Shown here in pieces: positions 1 to 11,728 of a stretch of 64,000 nucleotides of DNA. Location: contig JAKUCV010004798.1 of NCBI GenBank assembly GCA_028386065.3, forward strand, positions 182,953-246,952, in the 5' to 3' direction. The DNA comes from Turnera subulata. Taxonomy: Eukaryota; Streptophyta; Magnoliopsida; Malpighiales; Passifloraceae. Numbering within the stretch: position 1 is the first letter of the stretch; each line of letters starts with the position of its first letter. Both the position numbers and the translations under genes were made by a program. Below the pieces are notes generated by a model that did not search any database, was not told the DNA's origin, and saw only the letters and a program-made list of their open reading frames with translations.

Positions 1-529
1 TCACTTGCTTCCCCTTTTGACATGCATTGCATATAGAATCCTTTTCAAATTTAATCTTTGGAACACCAACTACTAAATCTTGTGACACTAATTTGTTTAA
101 GGTCTTCATGTTAACGTGAGCTATCCTACGATGCCATAACCACATATCATCTTCTTTGCTCATTAGACATTTTGAGAACTTTGATGAAGACTCTTCTAAG
201 TTAACCATATAAGTATTGTCAATTCTCTCACCATGTAGAATGATCTTATTATCACTAAGACGTTCTACGGTGCATGACTTGGAATCAAAGATCACACGAT
301 TTCCCTTGTCACATAATTGACTAATGCTTAAGAGATTGTGTTTAAGACCTTTAACGAGTAAAACATTATCAATGGAAGAAGACTCTTCTTTGCCAACCGA
401 CCCAATGCCGATGATCTTTCCTTTGTTGTTGTCTCCAAAGACAATGTTTCCTCCATTTGATGGCCTTATTTGCAAAAATTTGGATGCTTCTCCGGTCATG
501 TGCTTGGGGCATCCGCTATCAAGGTACCA
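1..529 (-). pseudogene. copia pol start: aspartic protease and pre-integrase
   Basis: The minus-strand frame beginning at base 529 opens with WYLDSGCPKHMTG. This matches the copia protease active site (D-S-G, with Ser replacing the Thr of retroviral enzymes). About 110 residues later comes LWHRRIAHVN followed by CNACQKGK, the GAG-pre-integrase region whose His and Cys residues form the integrase zinc finger. In a working element the protease cleaves the polyprotein in the virus-like particle. I saw no stop in these 529 bases, but the frame is offset from the gag frame upstream, so a frameshift lies between 530 and 570. Integrase core, RT and RNase H would lie to the left, outside the window. 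Confidence 0.85.
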
Positions 530-569
530 AAGTACACTTGATGCCTTCAAGCATACCTACAACATCAAA

Positions 570-1995
570 TCAATGAGATTTAGGTACCCAAATTTTCTTG
601 GGTCCTTGAGTGTTAGGTGCATAGTGGTTATGAGCTTCTTCTTGAGCCCAATGCCTATGCCTAGTGAAACAAACAGGAGCAATGTGTCCTATTCTATTGC
701 AATAATGACAAATGACATTTGGGTTATGCATCCTTCTAGGTTGATAGTAATTACCATTTTGATTATTTCTATGCATTCTAGTAAACTTGTTTTCCTTAGG
801 TATCATCTTGTTTTCCCTAAATTGAGTCACATGTTTCCTAGGTTTAGTAAAATGAGGACTTTCATTTTTAGTGGTGTGTACATGTGATCTTGCAACATTA
901 GCATTTGATCTACCTTAGTAGGCATACAATCTAGCATAATGAGATTTTCCACTACTTGCATTTGATCTTGCATTTTGAGCATGTGACCTTCTATGATGAG
1001 TATATGATCTTGTGTCATGAGCATGTGATCTAGTATGATGAGTTGAAAATGGAACACCATGTTTATGTGTCTTAGCATTATGCCCAGTAGGTTTGACATC
1101 ATTTGACACACTAGATGCACCTAATCCCTCTTTCTGTGTTGAACTTCTTTGTTGTCCTAGGAGAAGATTAAGACTATCTCTACCATTTGTAAATTTCTCT
1201 AAGGTTTTCTTCAAATCATCAACTTGATTCTTAAGAGATTCATTCTCTTTTCCCAATTCAACACAAGAACATACATTTGAGGATATCTTCTCATTAAGTT
1301 CATTGCAAGACATATTAAGAGCATGCTTTTCTTTTTCAAGCTTATCAATTTTGCTTAATAACTCATCCTTATCTTTTGATAATTTCTCATTATCCTTTCC
1401 ATGCTTATCAATTTCACTTGATAACTTATCCTTATCATGTGATAATAATTCTACATTATTTTCTAAGGTCTTATTCTGTTTCTTTATGTTCTTATTAACA
1501 TTTGAGATAGAAATGAATTTACTATACAGTTCACTAAATGCATCTTGCAACTCTTCAAGTATAATCATCATTCGAATAGGAAGTACTTACCTCTTCCGGA
1601 GATTCTTCCTTTGCCATGGAACAGAGGTTGACAGTCTCTTCTTGCTTGTTGTCGGTTTCCTCATAGATGATTCCCAGCATTTCCCACATCTCCTTGGCTG
1701 TTGCGCAGCGAGAAATTATTTGATAGTCATTCGGATTGACCGCACATTGGAGCATGTGTATCACCTTGGAGTGGTTTTCGATTCTTTGGATGTCATCTTC
1801 GTTGTACCCCGCTTCCGTCCTTGTTGGAACTTGAACACCATTCTTTATCACCAGCCAAGCTGCGAAATTGTTGGCTTGGATGAAAATTCTCATCCTTTCC
1901 TTCCAATATGCGTAATTTGTCCCGTCAAAGAACCGTGCACGGGTAGTGGATTGTCCTTCAGCGATTCCTGCATACAAATAACTTGAAGAAGCCAT
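570..1995 (-). pseudogene. copia gag (broken), with coiled coil and zinc knuckle
   Basis: The gag starts at the ATG ending at 1995 (MASSSYLYAG), 41 bases after the primer-binding site. The N-terminal part (1555-1995) has the usual FDGTNYAYWKERM and MWEMLGIIYE motifs of the UBN2/DUF4219 gag family. About 140 residues normally found after this point seem to be missing before SMAKEE, suggesting an internal deletion. A frameshift near 1560-1571 leads to a Lys/Glu-rich coiled coil (roughly 1500-1150). The same frame then meets a stop just after ARLYAY (about 912-914). It reopens to a CCHC knuckle, CHYCNRIGHIAPVC, near 710-670. Gag packages element RNA in cytoplasmic particles; this copy is non-functional. 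Confidence 0.8.
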
Positions 1996-2036
1996 AGAAA
2001 ATTTCCTCTCAGACGGTTAAGTCTTTCAGAGAGTTA

Positions 2037-2049
2037 GGCTCCGCTACCA
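2037..2049 (-). other. primer-binding site of the copia element
   Basis: On the minus strand the sequence is TGGTAGCGGAGCC, two bases inside the LTR end. It resembles the initiator-Met tRNA primer site used by plant copia elements (TGGTATCAGAGC type). It marks where minus-strand DNA synthesis would start and fixes the LTR border. Confidence 0.75.
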
Positions 2050-2051
2050 AT

Positions 2052-3237
2052 TGTTATCACAATAGCCCTTCGCTAGAAGGGGGGTGAATAACGATAATCG
2101 GATTAAAACAAAATAAGCAGGAATTAAATGCGGAATTGAAAGATTGAAGGACACAACCAATTTATCCTGGTTCACACACACTCTACTAGTGTGGCTAATC
2201 CAGCCCTTCAAGTCTCACTTGAAGATTTCACTGTCTAGTGTTAAGCTTACGGGTGCTTAACAAACCGTTACAACCTAGGAATTCTAGTCACAAGAATCCT
2301 AAACCTGAGAGTTCAAGTCACATGAACTTCAGCACTCTTGCTTGAAGATACCTCACCTCAAGACTTCTCACATAGGAAGATATACCCTCTCCCTATGAAT
2401 CTCAACAAGGGAACTAACCTCCCTTAAGGTGTATGAATATACAATTCAATCACTCAAACAAAGAACTCTCTCAAAGAGCAGATATGAGTATACAAGTAAA
2501 GCTCTAAAAGGCAACTCTCAAATTCTCAAAAGGATATTGGCTCAATAATAATTTTGATGAATGTATGGGATGAATGCTTGAATGTTGAGAGTTGATTCCT
2601 TTTGAAACAGAGCTAAAAATGCTCAATTTATAGCTCTGAAAAGTTATAGAGCCGTTTTAAATCCACCCAAAAATAATCTTAAACAAAACATAGTGGGTGC
2701 TGAAAAGTTGTCTGCTCAACGGCCATAACATCAATGTTTTGTCCAACAAATTTAAATTATTGGACTAACGGTAACTAAAACATCGATGTTCTCCATCCCA
2801 ACATCGATGTTATTTTGATTCTGTGAAAAACTGATTAAAGCTTCATATGAAGAACATCGATGTTTGAAAACCAACATCGATGTTATTTTGCTTCTGTGAA
2901 AAACGATTAAAACTGACCATTGAAGAACATCGACGAAAAACATTTTTATGCTTGGAAATATGTTATGTTATGCATGAGCAAAATTCATCTTATTTTGAGC
3001 CAATGTCCTAGAAGAATTGAGTGTTATACCTTGTACAATTTATGAATCTAACTCTTCTTTCTTGGCTCTTAAATTCTTGTGCTCATTCATTTTGATCCTT
3101 TTCTCTTGAATGGTTTCTTGTGCTTGAGGATTGGTTTGACTTCATTTCTTTTTGCTTCTTCTTTGTCATGATCTTGAATTGGTTTGTCAATTATCAAAAC
3201 CTGTAATGAATGAACCATGAAGACATAGGTTCTAACA
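2052..3237 (-). repeat. 5' LTR of the Sirevirus-like copia (1186 bp)
   Basis: The segment starts TGTTA on the plus strand and ends TAACA, a perfect 5-base terminal inverted repeat. Its inner end is two bases from the primer-binding site. Inside are several repeats of an AACATCGATGTT-like palindromic motif between about 2730 and 2940. Only one LTR is in the window, so identity between LTRs cannot be used to date the insertion. Confidence 0.75.
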
Positions 3238-3380
3238 TTGAACTAGCAGTGCACGCTGCTTCCTGTCACAGTGCCCCTGTCTTTATGGTTTTTCTGGTTT
3301 TTATACTTTTTATGGCTCCAGAAACAGCAACAAAAACAAAAACAAAAAATAAAACTAATGGGATGTACTGAAAAATAAAT

Positions 3381-4300
3381 ACTTACCTCGGGTTGCCTCC
3401 CGAGCAGCGCTTCTTTTACGTCTTGTAGCTGGACACCATACAGTGTGTGCTGTTCATGGTGGCTCAAAAAAAGTTCAGGAATTTCCTTCTTGACCACCTC
3501 CATCATGTTATCATTCAATCTCCTCTTTTGCTCAACCGTGGCTTTGCACCCCTCCTCCAGTGGGATGCGATGTATACAGAGAGAGAGGCTGAGATAAGGT
3601 GGAAGTGGTTTCAATTCCACCGCTGGTTTGGCTGACGATGGAACAACGTCTGCAGCTGGTCGTTGGAGCACTTCAAACACCTACTGTGAGGGATGTACGA
3701 TTGTTGTAGTGGGTAATATATGAGCCACATCTCCCACAGCAGGGTCTTCATCCTCAGGTACCGCAGTATTGGCCAGACATGACAATAAAGCGTCAGCAGT
3801 ATTAACAGTGGGCGATCCTTCAGCTACAATATCCTCCAAATCATCATCCAGAATCCGAACCATATAGCAGGCATTAGTTGGGACCTCAGATTTCAAAGCC
3901 TTCTGGACATTAAACTCCACAGTCTCCTCCCTAACTCGAAATCTGATGCTGCCATCCTTTACATCAATTACAGCGCCAGCTATTGCGAGAAAAGGCCTCC
4001 CAAGAATGATTGGGGTCTGCTCATCAGGCTCCATGTCTATGATCATGAAGTCACAAGGTATATAAAACTTCCCAACCTTCACAGGAACATCCTCCAGTAC
4101 TCCTACAGGATACTTCATGGATCCGTCAGCAAGCTGCAGCACCATGCTGGTAGGATTAATCTCTCCAAAGTCAAGCTTTCGTACTGCTGTTAATGGCATG
4201 AAACTGATACTGGCCCCAAGGTCACACAATGCTCTATTGAATTTTTGGGTGCCAATAATACAAGGAATTGAAAAGCTTCCCGGATCATTAAGCTTTGGTA
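3381..4300 (-). pseudogene. Athila-like protease and deleted pol remnant
   Basis: The upstream part (about 4300-3690) reads KLNDPGSFSIPCIIG, then CDLGASISFMPL, the aspartic protease active site (D-L-G-A), and later ILGRPFLA, the second protease signature. This arrangement is typical of Athila and Tat gypsy elements. Further along (3680-3420) comes ELKPLPPYL, then a fragment resembling the segment just before RT (IHRIPLEEG, MMEVVKKEI). That joins directly to EALLGRQPEVSIYF, a conserved post-pol stretch. RT, RNase H and integrase are therefore lost by internal deletion. A frameshift near 4290-4300 separates the protease from gag. Confidence 0.8.
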
Positions 4301-6344
4301 GGGGGCTGCTGTTTCAGCAGCGCAGCACTGCATTCTGCTGTAAGGGCCACTATCTGCTCCTCTACAGTGCGCTTGTTGGTGAGGATTTCCTTTAAGAACT
4401 TGGCATAAGTGGGAATCTGATCCAAAACAGTGGTGAAGGGAATCTCTAATTTGAGGCCACTGAGTATGTCCACAAATCTTTTATACTGCTCCTCGAGTCT
4501 ACTCTTTCTACAGACCTGTGGATATGGCAATGGGGGCTGATAAGGCACTGGCAATGCTTTCTTCTTGGGTTCAGCTTCCGTCAGCGTCGCTGGTGCAACC
4601 GCTACTTCTTTCTTCTCCTCTGATTCGGGTGTTGTCTCCTTTGCCGGTTTAGGAACAGAATCTGGAAGCTCCTTCCGACTCCTCAGCGTCACTGCATTGC
4701 ACTGCTCCTTTGGATTTGCTTTCGATTGGCCAAGCAGTGCGCCCTGTGGCTGCTTCATATAAACCTGCAGATAGGGCAGCGGGGGCTGGTATGGTGCTGG
4801 CAACGTTACTGGCTTGCTTGTTGCTTCATTCTTCTCTTCTAGTACCTTCCCACTTTGGAGTGTTACTGCCATGCATTGCTCTTTTGTATTCATCTCCGGT
4901 TGGCCTGGCAGTCTGCCCAGCGGCTGCTGTTGCTGCATAGCAAATTGTGCAACTTGATTTTCCAGTATCTTGTTGTGTGCCTTCAGTTGATTTTGCTCCT
5001 TGTCTATCCTATTCTGGCCTTCAAGCAGCTGCTTCACCATTTGGGTCAATTCAGAATACCCTCTTTGCTGTCCACCTTGCCAGTGCTGCTGCTGTCCCTG
5101 ATGTTGGTACCCCTGATTGTAGCTCTGGTTGGGGTTTGAACGCCAGCCCTGGTTATACCCCCAGTTGTAGTTGGTGTATGACTGATTTGGGCGGCGATCT
5201 ATGAAATTTGCCTCCTCGGAATTGTTCTCAGGCACTCAAGGAAAGAGTGAGGGCCACTGCGAATTTCACAAACGCTATATTGGGCAATAGGTTGTACCTG
5301 AACTATAGGCTGCACTGGCTTGGGGGTCAAATCTTTCAGCTGCATGGAGATTGCAGCAAGCTGGGCCTCAATATTGGTGTTCTTGTCAACATGATGCACT
5401 CCCCTTGCATTGCGGCGTGGCTCATCATCATCCTCAAGGTTGAGCATGATCCTTTTGGAATCCTCGTATGGTGCATGCTTAAACTTCCCATCAGGCGCTG
5501 CAACATTGAGAGTGCGCCTATCCTCAGGTGACATGGTGCGATAGAAGATCCCCAGCAGCGCTGGCGGGTACACCATATGAGCAGGGCACCGCTGGATCAG
5601 ATCCTGGAATCTCTCCCATGCTTGCACCATTGTTTCATCATATTTCTGTGTGAAATTGCAAATTTGCCCACGAAGCTCGTCCATCTTGGTGTCGGGGAAG
5701 TATTTCTTCAAGAATGCCTCCTCCATTTGTGCCCAGGTGGTGATGCTGCCCGCTGGCAAAGTTTTCAGCCATCGTTTGGCTCCATCCCTGAGGGAAAATT
5801 TGAGTTTTTTGGCATCTTCAGAACACCCCTGAATCCGGGAGGTGGCACAAATATCCAGGAAGTCCTCCAAGTGCTGGTTAGGGTCCTCCAGCACCGATCC
5901 TCCAAACTGCTTATTTTGCACCATTTGAACCAAGTTGGTTCGGAGCTCATAAGGTTGATCATTATTGAATGGTGTTATGGCTCTAGTAGGTGCTATATGG
6001 CGAGGTCGCATAAGCTGATTGATTGGGAGATTGGGGATGATGGCGAAAGGATCAGCAATATCATGGGCGACAGCGTTCTGATGCTGGCGCTGCTAGTTCC
6101 TCGGGCCTATAGGAATGATGATATTGCCCTCATCATTCCTTGGTAAGTCATCTTGGCCTCGTGGGGGGTTGATGATATTACCATCAGCTTCCCGACCATT
6201 GTTAGGAGGATTAATACCGGCCATTGTCGATGTCTCAACTATTTCAGCTGCTTTCTGTTGCCTTACTTGCCTGCGGTTCGCCCTAGCAGTGCCTTCAATG
6301 TCAGGGATGTGTACAAGATCAGGCTTTTGACTCCTGGTTTGCAT
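4288..6344 (-). pseudogene. Athila-like gag (broken)
   Basis: The frame opens at 6344 with MQTRSQKPDLVHIPDIEGTA. It meets one in-frame TAG at 6090-6092, then continues through the retrotransposon gag domain (GAKRWLKTLPAGS, MEEAFLKKYFP, ERFQDLIQRCPAHM). A knuckle-like motif follows with its second Cys changed to Arg (CEIRSGPHSFLEC); the second copy in this window keeps CEIC. A one-base loss near 5230, judged against that second copy, shifts the frame. The remaining frame (5235-4288) is Gln/Pro-rich and contains two diverged copies of a GQ.K.NPKEQC.AVTLRS.K segment. It encodes no working capsid. Confidence 0.85.
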
Positions 6345-6476
6345 ACACCAATCGAGACACTGCTAGAAAAGGTACAGCGTGCGCTATCGATCTCCTGCCA
6401 CAAGTAAACAAAGAAAATCAGAAAACAAAGAAAGCCTAATCAATTTAAAACACTAAGTAGAATTATTTAGCGCAAT

Positions 6477-6493
6477 CCCCGGTAACGGCGCCA
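6477..6493 (-). other. primer-binding site, tRNA-Asp type
   Basis: On the minus strand it reads TGGCGCCGTTACCGGGG, starting six bases inside the LTR end. This is the primer site characteristic of Athila-like gypsy elements. The related element at 60913 has TGGCGCCATTGCCGGAGA. Confidence 0.85.
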
Positions 6494-6499
6494 AAAATT

Positions 6500-7836
6500 T
6501 GTTCGTGCAAAACTGGCTGCAAGTGCACAGCGTTGCTGTAGTAAACGAGGTCGAATCACAGGGACTACGAAATAACACTATCCTTAGAGCTTTCAATCGA
6601 TTAGACAGTAAAACGACAAGTAAATAAAGTATCGAATTGGTGAGAGTAATAGGTAGTGAAAGTAAAGTAAATAAACAGTAAATAAAGAGACAACGTGTAC
6701 TGGTGAGGTGATGCAGTAATAAAGAAACCTAGGTTGTCCTGGGTTCACTACAGCGGGTGCTGTCTAAATAATAAAACTATGGTTTGGCTAATTTATTCGT
6801 CTTCCTTGTAGGGCTCCCTAGTCTATATCATCTACAACCAGCTGTTCACTGTTATTGTAAACCTACCCTAGTCCCGAACAACATGCTGTTCGCCAGTGCT
6901 GCCTGTCTTAAGGTGCAGTGGGCGCTGTACTAGGTGTTGGATCCTCAACTACCCTAAAAATCTTTTTCGACAGCAGTCAGGAAAGAGGTTGTGTATAGAA
7001 CGATCAGATTTCCTAACTTCTCCTATTCAGTGCTTCGCTAGGTCGTCTAAGGTGCACAAGATGGTGATCAGGCCGCATGCGCTGTTAAGCTCTCCGTAAA
7101 CAAATCAAAGAATAATGAATAATAGAAGCCAAAACGCGAATTATCACTCAAACATAACTGTAGCTACATCCCATAAACCTAGATTAAGGAATTTAGTTCA
7201 TGAAGAAACTAAAAACAACAATAGATAGCAACAGCGACATGCTGTCGAATAAAAATCTAAAGGTCTTCACTTTGCTTCAGAAGAATTCTCCTCTCTCTCC
7301 TACTCTGGAAGATGAATTTCTGTTGCTGAGGAAAGAGTGTGTCGATGGGCCAAAAGGCTCCCTTCTTAGGGTTTTATTTCTTTCTATTTATGGAGGACAA
7401 ATTCTTTTATGAAACCCTAAGTCTTGGAAAAAAAGTTTTCTTCTCAAAACCTACCAGCAAAAGGTGTCATTTCCTTCCAAGGAGTGTCCACGTGATCTTC
7501 ATTAAAATCTCCTTGAATTTAGGCGCAAGTCTCCAAATTAATTATAAAAATCGGGACTTTGACGCCAGCGCCGCTGTCAGGTTGCATCTGGGCGCTGTCG
7601 CTGGTACTGTTTGAACTGGAACTGGTCATTCAACAGCGCCTCGCTGTTTTCTGGCCAACATTGTCAAAATCCACTCCAAAAAGGACCTAATTGCACCTGA
7701 AAGCAAACAAGAGCTAGGAAAGTAGAATTTGGTGTAAAAGCAAGTGATTTCCTATCTAAATGCATGAATGGAAGCTAAATGCAAGGCCAAAAGACTACAG
7801 TGCATGCTGTAAAAGTTTGTAATTTCATGCTCATCA
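6500..7836 (-). repeat. 5' LTR of the Athila-like element (about 1337 bp)
   Basis: The segment runs from TGTTCGTGC to GCTCATCA on the plus strand (TG...CA), next to the primer-binding site. The part from about 6500 to 6890 matches the reverse complement of 60512-60906, the truncated LTR of the second element. The outer border at 7836 is set by the switch to LINE ORF1 coding sequence. The partner LTR lies outside the window. Confidence 0.75.
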
Positions 7837-8745
7837 ATCCTCCCCATGTTGATACAACTCAAGATTAAGGAAATCGTCATCGGCGACATGGGTACAGTCT
7901 TTTGCTATATGGCCAAGCCGTCCACAATGGTACCAGAACCAGGGCAGCCTTTCATATTTGTAATAAATCCGTACCTCTCTGCCATCCTTCAAAGTAACCA
8001 TGGAACCGCTTTGGAGAGGGGTACGAACATCCTTCAGAACCCGAAACCTAAGAAACTTCCCACAGCACACCCCTCTATCCGAATCCACTTGCATAAAATG
8101 ACAAATCCTATTACCCATATGCTTAGCAAACCGATTCTTACGATAAGTAAGAGGGACATCATAAGCTCAAGTCCAAATCGGTACATGGAAAATAGAGAGT
8201 TCAAATGGTTGCTCAAAACCCTTAATCCTCTGTAGAAGAACAACCCGATTATCGAAATTCAATGGTTCTTGTTCCAAGACCCGATCTTTAACCTGCTAGT
8301 GATGGAATTGAAAGATAAACAGGTTTTTATCGAGTTGGGAGATTTCGACATCATGAGTGGCCTTCCAGACCTGTTTTATTGTCCTCATAAAGGCTTGAAT
8401 ATTGAAAGGCCTATCCGTCCATAAAGTACCTACGGGACATAAATTCAGCTTAGTCGCCCCATCTCCCCATCATCATCATAAAAAACCATAGCCTCCTGCT
8501 CCTTAGCGACAGGATTGGGGACTCCGTAACCCTCCTGTCTCGGCTAACCTTGACATCCATCATCTATACTCACAGGAGAAGCTCACAACCAAAACCCTAA
8601 CCAATACAAAAAAACCCTAGATAACCCTAGATGGGAGGAAAAAATCCTAGAAAGGAGAAAAAAACTCAGCAAAAGCGAGAGAGAAACCCGACTAAACCGG
8701 GAGCTTTTAGTTAACCGTTTCCCCTTTGTTTTAATTTAAGAAGGA
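7837..8745 (-). pseudogene. L1-type LINE ORF1 remnant (DUF4283, zinc knuckle)
   Basis: Reading on the minus strand from about 8470: LNLCPVGTLWTDRPFNIQAF, then KQVWKATHDVEISQL, RVVLLQRIKGFE, and finally WFWYHCGRLGHIAKDC. This is the plant L1 ORF1 layout: a DUF4283 RNA-binding domain followed by a CCHC-type knuckle, here with the first Cys changed to Tyr. Stops break the frame near 8300 and 8167. A possible 5' leader of the LINE runs to about 8745. ORF1 normally coats LINE RNA. The Athila-like element has interrupted it, and the rest of the LINE should lie left of the window. Confidence 0.8.
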
Positions 8746-9489
8746 TGGAGGTGCCATGATTCCAACACCTAACAATGTGATGAACATCGTTAGAAACATT
8801 ACATGTCAAGGCACCATTCTAACCATTTAACCATTTAAGTTGACGGATGAAGCTCCAAGGTTTTTTTTTGACATTCTAACAATGACATTGTACTTATACA
8901 TTTTTATCTATTTTACAAGATCATGCATATACACATCCAATTCATGAAGATAAATACGATATTATCCTATCAAGGATTATTTGTATCACTCTCCTTTCTT
9001 AATTATTTTTATTAAAAAAATTAAATAAGTTATTTATATAAGTTTCCAAACTCAACCCAACATCAAAAGCTACAGGAGAAATAAAACTCCAAAACAAGTA
9101 GCTTTTTCAAGGAAGAATAATTTGATAGATAATTAATGTCCCAGAGTTGGTTGATCATCCAGCATACTATCAAGCTCCCTTAAGTTATTAATGGGCCAAC
9201 CTCCCTGATTTTTCAAAAACTTCAAATAGTTCCTTTATAATTGTACGTGGCTCCTCCTGACTTCCTAAATTTTTCATATCAGTCCATTAATTAAAATTAA
9301 ATATTTTAGTTATATCATTTTACTACTTTCAATTAAATTTTAGTGTTAGAGACATATTAGTTTAAAAAATTTCGAATGTAATAATTTAATTTTTTGAAAA
9401 AAATCATAATAAAATTTTATAATATTAATATAAATATTTATTTATTTACAATTCATAATGTATTAGTAAATACATATAAATTTGATATT
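8746..9489. other. AT-rich spacer
   Basis: I see no coding frame, terminal repeat or RNA gene here. The last 250 bases are very AT-rich. Confidence 0.6.
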
Positions 9490-10105
9490 GATATTGAAAC
9501 GCCCCGACCCGTATTTACCGTACACAGTAAACACGTGCCGGAACTGTGACGACCCAACCATACCAAGCCCAGCATACAGTGTATACAGCAGTAACTCGGG
9601 CTCAACAGCCCAAAAATAATAACTTCAATAACAACATAAACGGCCCAATGGCCCAACAATAACAAAATAATGCACAGCGGAAGACTTAATAACTCACAAA
9701 GACACTGTATGCGACACATGATGCAAACTATGGATCCGAGCCCTGTCCAAGGGATAACGCCGCAGCCTGTCTGGAATGCACCAAACTACCACAAATAACT
9801 CATCTTACGGGATGAAAGCCCGCAGGTGAGGGGTGAGTCCGAAGTGCTCACCGACGAAGGATAAGCAGAGATATGCAGGCAACTATAATACTTCAAAGAA
9901 GAAATACAGACAATAGTCACAACCATACCAAAGACAATACCGTAAAAGACAGACCAAACTCAAAGACCCGACCCAAACGTACCAAGGACTATTAAGACTA
10001 AATCAAAAATCCATTTTCCAATTTTATCTTTCCGGCCCCGTCACGGATAAGCTAAGGTCGTACCAGGCTATCAACCTGTTTATGGTGCCAGATCAAAAAG
10101 AACCC

Positions 10106-10317
10106 GGGATCAACATCCCAATATCAAATCTCAAGGATCAACATCCCAATATCAATCTCAGGGATCAACATCCCAATCACAATCTCAGGGATCAACATCC
10201 CAATCACAATCTCAAGGATCAACATCCCAATAACAATCTCAGGGATCAACATCCCAATCACAATTTCAGGGATCAACATCCCAATCACAATCTCAGGGAT
10301 CAACATCCCAATCAAAC
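10106..10317. repeat. minisatellite, 27-bp unit, about 8 copies
   Basis: The unit is GGGATCAACATCCC followed by AATCACAATCTCA, with small variations between copies. Because 27 is a multiple of three, both strands stay open through it. This produces the frame that repeats DQHPNHNLR, which I regard as an artefact and not a gene. Each unit holds GGGAT-CAAC-ATCCC, a 5-base stem with a 4-base loop. Confidence 0.9.
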
Positions 10318-11006
10318 CGGCATCAACATGGCCATCACAAGTAACCCAGATCATGGCCACCACTAAACAGTCTCAAACCATCCGGTCGTGCCTCTACTTA
10401 CCACGTGACAATTAAATCATCATCTCAAATCAATTTCCATTTTCTATTTTTCTTTTTCCAATTAACCATATCATAATTTATTCCAATTATCCAATCACAA
10501 CACAGTCCACTGACAACAATCCCAATTTCCATAACAGTCAAACAATTGTCCAACTTCCTATTAACTCAAGTTATACAACAGATCAATCCGTCAACAGTTT
10601 CATAGCATCAATTACTCACAATCCAACATTAATTACAACACAGTATCCAATAAACCAATAATAGTCATCACAGCAATTCACTCAAGTAGAACAATATCAA
10701 GAATCACACACAAAAACGATATCAACAAATCGTATCATCAAATATCCAACAATAATATATATCATCACAATTTCTAATATTCATTTCCTCAAGTTGATCA
10801 ACTTACCCCACAAACCAAACCATCAGCATTTCATAACACCAATCATTCACAATTAACAGTTCAACATCAATTACAACACAATATTCACAGAACCGATATC
10901 ACAGACCAACAACAACAACGACAATAACCATATCAACAGTTCATTCTAACAACAAAACACGCAAAGTATTACAGGAACATATCAAGGGTTATACATCCTC
11001 ACCTTA

Positions 11007-11280
11007 CACTACTAATTTCTGGCCCGTTTCTTACGGGAATTGCTTACGGAAGCCCCGCGGTAAGAAAGCCGTAAGCAATTGCTTAAAATTGCTTACGGAC
11101 CAGTAACCAATTGCTTACGGACTGGGTTTTTTCCATTTTAAATCATATTTGTCTTAATAGTTACGGATTTCTTACGGAATAGCCGTAAGAAAGGAGTTTT
11201 AACAGTTCACTTACCAATCTATCGGTAAGCAAATGGTTGAAAATAATCCTTACCAATTCCCGTACGGTTGAACCGTAAGG
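11007..11280. promoter_or_regulatory. left CACTA end with subterminal CTTACGG repeats
   Basis: About a dozen copies of CTTACGG or CCGTAAG, exact or one base off, occur in both orientations from 11030 to 11280. Several extend to CAATTGCTTACGG. In En/Spm, subterminal repeats of this kind bind the TNPA protein; that this motif is the site here is an inference from position and density. Confidence 0.75.
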
Positions 11281-11362
11281 AAAATGTAAAGTATGCAAAA
11301 AAAATTTCCCCGACAGGCACAATTTGTTTCCCTCCCTCTGAAAATTTCACTCCCTCCCAATC

Positions 11363-11728
11363 TCACACAAAAATCCCTAACTTCACAAAACCTACTCTGA
11401 ATCCCGCGCCTCCTCCTCCCCCACATCCCTCCACTTCCTCACCTCCTCTGTCAAGTCGCTCCTCTTCCCCTCCTCCAAACCCTCTCCACCGCCTCCAAAT
11501 ACTTCCCTTCTCCTCCTTCTCCTCCTCCTCCCCTCCTCCAAACCCTCTCCACCACCGCCTCACCTCCGTCGCCTTCACCCCTCCTCCCTCCACCAGGTCA
11601 AGCTCCTCCACCACCTCCATCCACTCCAGCAGCTCCTCCGGGACGGAACCGCCCTCGACCTCCCCCTCGATCGAGCGGAGCACCATCGTCTTCTTGAGCC
11701 GCTGGCCGACCCCGGAGACGAGAATCAC
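11363..11728 (-). other. GC-rich coding-like fragment, antisense in CACTA
   Basis: The minus-strand frame reads ILVSGVGQRLKKTMVLRSIE, then GSVPEELLEWMEVVEEL and an acidic, Gly-rich tail. It uses mixed, GC-ending codons unlike the AT-rich surroundings. The opposite frame is only Pro/Ser low-complexity, so the minus frame is the more gene-like one. It lies near the CACTA end and opposite to the transposase genes, which suggests capture from a host gene (perhaps a first exon). I do not recognise the parent protein, and simple GC-rich repeat sequence remains possible. Confidence 0.4.

Larger units (their letters stand above)
1..3237 (-). mobile_element. Ty1-copia retrotransposon, Sirevirus-like, 5' half
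   Basis: Reading on the minus strand, the order is LTR (2052-3237), a primer-binding site, gag with a long coiled coil and zinc knuckle, protease, then the start of integrase, which runs off the window at base 1. This order and the long coiled-coil gag fit the Sirevirus branch of Ty1-copia, though I assign the branch by resemblance only. The right border with Athila-like sequence at 3237/3238 shows that it inserted into that element. Frameshifts and stops in gag mean this copy cannot make its own proteins. The second LTR and target duplication lie outside the window. Confidence 0.85.
3238..7836 (-). mobile_element. Athila-like Ty3-gypsy element, RT and integrase deleted
   Basis: On the minus strand: LTR (6500-7836), a tRNA-Asp-type primer-binding site, a broken gag, a protease, then a short fusion of pol scraps to post-pol sequence, where the copia LTR interrupts it. 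The gag resembles that of the second element at 61049-63960 closely, so both belong to one family. No reverse transcriptase, RNase H or integrase core is present, so the copy is a deletion derivative. It is inserted in L1 ORF1 sequence at 7836/7837. Confidence 0.85.

Noticed and set aside
2730..2940. CRISPR-like array from repeated AACATCGATGTT motifs
   Set aside because: The repeats are short, irregularly spaced and inside an LTR of a plant retroelement; there are no cas genes.
10082..10366. Open frames with DQHPNHNLR or GMLIPEIVI repeats on both strands
   Set aside because: They arise from a 27-base minisatellite in an LTR; unit length divisible by three keeps all frames open. No start context or flanking gene.
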